64,000 bases of DNA from Solimonas sp036405815 (lineage in GTDB: Bacteria > Pseudomonadota > Gammaproteobacteria > Nevskiales > Nevskiaceae). Location of the stretch: contig DASWWX010000013.1 of the NCBI GenBank assembly GCA_036405815.1, forward strand, positions 1 to 64,000, read 5' to 3'. A model generated the notes under the pieces. It made no database searches. It was not told the origin of the DNA and was given only the letters and a program-made list of their open reading frames with translations. The position numbers and the translations under genes were made by a program. Below, piece by piece: positions 62,870-64,000 of the stretch; position 1 is the stretch's first letter; every line of letters begins with the position of its first letter.

Positions 62870-62939
62870 GCGTCGCGATGTACGGCTGTGATAAAAAATA
62901 AAACAAAACGATAAAAGTTCTACAAATAAAAGCTTCGTA
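62870..62939. other. AT-rich spacer in the exporter operon
   Basis: About 65 bases of A-rich sequence (GATAAAAAATAAAAC and neighbours) separate the adaptor stop (62940) from the ATPase leader. It is unlike the tight junctions elsewhere in the operon and could hold an internal promoter or mRNA-processing site. Confidence 0.4.
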
Positions 62940-64000
62940 TCAGCGCTTTACCTGGACGGCGAGGCCGTCGCTGAACTGGGTCGGATCGCCCACGGCCAGC
63001 GTCTCGCCGGCACTCAGGCCGCTGCTCACGCGCACGCCGTCGGCGGCCTTGCCGGCGACGCGCACCGCGCGTCGCTCCAGCACATCGTCCTTGACCACGA
63101 ACACCACGCCACGGTCGCCGTCGACCTGGATCGCGTCGGCGGCCACCAGCACGCCACCGGGCCGGGCCTCGGTATCGGCCTTGGCCGCTTCGCGGAATGC
63201 TACGCGTACCCCCATGTCCGGCAGGATGCGCGGGTCCTTGATCTTGAAGCCGACGCGCACTTTCACCGTCGCCTTGGAGCGATCCGCGGTCGGGATCACG
63301 GCGACGACCTCGGCCGGGATCTCCCAGTCGCTGTAGGCATTGAGGCGTGCGCTGACCGGCTGGCCGGACTGCACGCGATTGATGAAGTTCTCGTTGACGT
63401 CGACTTCGATTTCCAGCGAGTCCATGTCCACCAGCGTGCCGATGCCGGTGCGCGTGCCGGCGCCACCGGCCGACAGCGGCGAAATCATCTCGCCCGGTTG
63501 CGCGTTCTTGACGGTGATGACGCCGGAGAACGGCGCCAGCACCACAGTGTCTTCGAGATTGCGCTGCTGCACGGTGACGCCGCGCTCGGCGACGGTGACG
63601 TTGCGCAGCGTGCTGTCGAGCCGCGCCTTGAGGCTGTCGACCTGCGCCTGCGCGCTGTCGAGGCTGGCGACGCTGACCAGCTTGCGCTCGGCCAGTCCGC
63701 GATTGCGATCGAGCTGGCGCTGCGCTTCATCGAGCTGCACGCGCACTTCCGCGAGCTGTGCGCGCGCGGCCTCGAGTTGCGACTGCGCCAGCGACAGCTG
63801 CGCCCGTGCGTTGATGTCGTCGATGCGTGCCAGCACCTGGCCTTCCTCGACGTTCATGCCTTCCTCGACCAGCACTTCAACCACCTTGCCGGTGACCTTG
63901 GAGGACACGGTGGCCTGACGACGCGCCACCACATAGCCGGAGGCGTCGAGCACCGAGGCGCTGGCGCCGCCGCCAGCGGGCATGGCGCGCACGGTCGTGG
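62940..64000 (-). CDS. HlyD/MacA-like periplasmic adaptor (5' end outside window)
   Basis: At least 350 residues; the frame is still open at the window edge, so the N-terminal membrane helix is missing. Visible parts are a lipoyl-like half (VTGKVVEVLVEEGMNVEEGQ), a coiled-coil hairpin rich in Gln, Ala and Arg (about residues 70-130, QLSLAQSQLEAARAQLAEV), the second lipoyl half (VLAPFSGVITVKNAQPGE) and beta-barrel and membrane-proximal domains. It would link the inner-membrane ABC exporter to an outer-membrane channel. Together with the next three genes it forms a MacAB-like efflux or secretion system; substrate unknown. Confidence 0.9.
   Translation of the reverse strand, partial: TTVRAMPAGGGASASVLDASGYVVARRQATVSSKVTGKVVEVLVEEGMNVEEGQVLARIDDINARAQLSLAQSQLEAARAQLAEVRVQLDEAQRQLDRNRGLAERKLVSVASLDSAQAQVDSLKARLDSTLRNVTVAERGVTVQQRNLEDTVVLAPFSGVITVKNAQPGEMISPLSAGGAGTRTGIGTLVDMDSLEIEVDVNENFINRVQSGQPVSARLNAYSDWEIPAEVVAVIPTADRSKATVKVRVGFKIKDPRILPDMGVRVAFREAAKADTEARPGGVLVAADAIQVDGDRGVVFVVKDDVLERRAVRVAGKAADGVRVSSGLSAGETLAVGDPTQFSDGLAVQVKR

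Overview
The window is 64 kb of high-GC (clearly above 60 percent) chromosomal DNA, densely packed with genes on both strands. I see no rRNA, tRNA, CRISPR array, phage or insertion sequence. The gene content points to a Gammaproteobacterium: class Ia ribonucleotide reductase with two ATP-cones and NrdR-type sites, ArfB, Tex, FabH, HopJ and DUF3228 proteins, a PaaX regulator and an AsmA protein. The mix of desaturases, a cytochrome P450, a wax-ester/diacylglycerol acyltransferase and many outer-membrane lipoproteins fits lipid- or hydrocarbon-using lineages such as Nevskiales/Solimonadaceae. That placement is an inference from gene content only.

Layout. 1-5.8 kb: 3' part of a fatty acid desaturase, arfB, a cytochrome P450 and small DUF proteins. 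5.8-13.2 kb: the ribonucleotide reductase locus. nrdA (minus) and nrdB (plus) are separated by a divergently placed membrane protein of the so-called site-specific recombinase family. Both nrd upstream regions carry a matching set of a DnaA box plus two NrdR-like boxes 16 bp apart. 13.2-20.2 kb: a compositionally foreign membrane protein, a FabH-type synthase, HopJ with DUF3228, an MFS exporter, an alpha/beta hydrolase and a hemerythrin-like protein.

20.2-37.5 kb is rich in exported proteins: a GH5-like lipoprotein glycosidase, a thioredoxin-fold protein, a TpsB/FhaC-type outer-membrane transporter next to a short disordered secreted protein, a 942-residue hydrolase lipoprotein, and a three-gene operon (Tat-exported gluconate-dehydrogenase subunit 3 family protein, GMC oxidoreductase, ThuA lipoprotein) that looks like a periplasmic sugar-oxidation system. 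A bacterial-Ig lipoprotein is divergent from an OmpA protein with six calcium-binding type repeats.

37.5-58.4 kb holds a PaaX-regulated lipid locus (desaturase, PaaX regulator, and two divergent crotonases with a perfect 15-bp palindrome in the divergent region), an AsmA protein, an MHYT-PAS-GGDEF-EAL protein, a GH3 glucosidase lipoprotein, a wax-ester synthase, Tex, an SGNH hydrolase coupled to a HIT protein, and a DUF1338/FHA operon. 58.4-64 kb contains a zinc-ribbon Ser/Thr kinase divergent from the FHA gene, then a MacAB-like ABC exporter operon (adaptor, ATPase, two FtsX-type permeases) whose adaptor runs off the window.

The observations I rate highest are the matched nrdA/nrdB control regions, the kinase/FHA module in which the FHA protein appears to carry a degenerate class III nucleotide cyclase-like domain, and the TpsB transporter whose signal peptide lies in a shifted frame beside an unusual small secreted protein.
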